Positions 5,748-5,837 of a stretch of 5,837 bases of DNA are shown here, in pieces (positions within the stretch are counted from its first letter, which is position 1; each line of letters opens with the position of its first letter). Made by a program: the position numbers and the translations under genes. Under the pieces are notes generated by a model that worked only from the letters and a program-made list of their open reading frames with translations, was not told where the DNA came from and did no database searches. The DNA comes from SZUA-287 sp036397975 (GTDB lineage: Bacteria; Bacteroidota; Ignavibacteria; UBA10030; UBA6906). The stretch is from the NCBI GenBank assembly GCA_036397975.1, contig DASWHW010000021.1, positions 1-5,837 on the forward strand, in the 5' to 3' direction.

Positions 5748-5837
5748 TCAGTGTGGGGTATACTCGACCCAGATTGGGCTCGACCAAGCTACGTTCCCAT
5801 CTTTGTAGACAACTCTGAGATAGTAGTAGTTGCGCCC
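5748..5837 (-). CDS. C-terminal end of an unidentified protein entering from the right edge
   Basis: Only the last 29 codons and a TGA stop are in the window; the start is beyond the right edge. The peptide is aromatic and strand-like, with YYYLRVVYKDGNVAWSSPIW followed by VEYTPH. A terminal Y-x-R-V-x-x-x-D-G-x-x-A-W-S-S-P-I-W-V motif is, from memory, typical of the C-terminal beta domain of some PHP/CehA-type or DUF3604-like hydrolases, but 29 residues cannot settle the family. It reads as coding because this frame gives a coherent beta-strand peptide, whereas the opposite strand gives none. It runs in the same direction as the protease, 255 bp upstream of it. I am fairly sure it is a real gene end and unsure of function. 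Confidence 0.6.
   Translation of the reverse strand, partial: GRNYYYLRVVYKDGNVAWSSPIWVEYTPH

Noticed and set aside
5674..5808. Short plus-strand ORF starting MKGVLNMRTEERY, with an AGGAG 8 nt before the internal ATG
   Set aside because: The ribosome site is attractive, but the peptide is short and unrecognised, and its end runs antisense through the better-supported minus-strand gene end at 5748-5837.
1..5837. CRISPR arrays, tRNA or rRNA genes, insertion sequences and long direct repeats
   Set aside because: None seen by eye on either strand; coding density leaves only gaps of 101, 139 and 255 bp.

Overview
This is a bacterial window in which every supported gene lies on the minus strand, so transcription runs from high to low coordinates. 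GC content looks moderate, near 50%. Spacing is compact, with ATGA-type and longer overlaps and some clear Shine-Dalgarno sites (GGGAGG, GGAGGG). Nothing identifies the species. A Bacteroidota/Chlorobi/Ignavibacteria-like environmental bacterium is a weak guess, from gene style and the C-terminal motif at the right edge.

Layout in transcription order: (1) the last 29 codons of a protein entering from the right edge (5748-5837); (2) a 255-bp gap with one perfect inverted repeat and a weak promoter candidate; (3) an unusual subtilisin-family protease (3852-5492) with an N-terminal zinc-ribbon-like segment and a C-terminal glycogen-binding (CBM48/AMPK-beta-like) domain, without a visible signal peptide; (4) a 139-bp gap; (5) three tightly overlapping genes: a HisC-like PLP aminotransferase (2642-3712), a CDP-alcohol phosphotransferase (1774-2658, TTG start) and a LicC-like cytidylyltransferase (1049-1777); (6) a 101-bp gap with a plausible sigma70-type promoter; (7) a DNA methyltransferase running off the left edge (1-947), with an N-terminal helical domain resembling the DUF1016/YhcG N-terminal domain.

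The three-gene unit is the most coherent system. A transaminase of a family that favours phosphorylated substrates could make an amino-alcohol phosphate (or aminophosphonate). The cytidylyltransferase would activate it as a CDP derivative, and the membrane CDP-alcohol phosphotransferase would move it onto a lipid or polyol acceptor. The sequence supports the enzyme classes; the exact substrate is inference. The aminotransferase lacks the N-terminal arm of HisC and has Lys at a conserved HisC Arg position, which argues against a histidine-biosynthesis role. The protease and the methyltransferase are each notable for domain architecture, and neither has an evident link to the headgroup module beyond adjacency.
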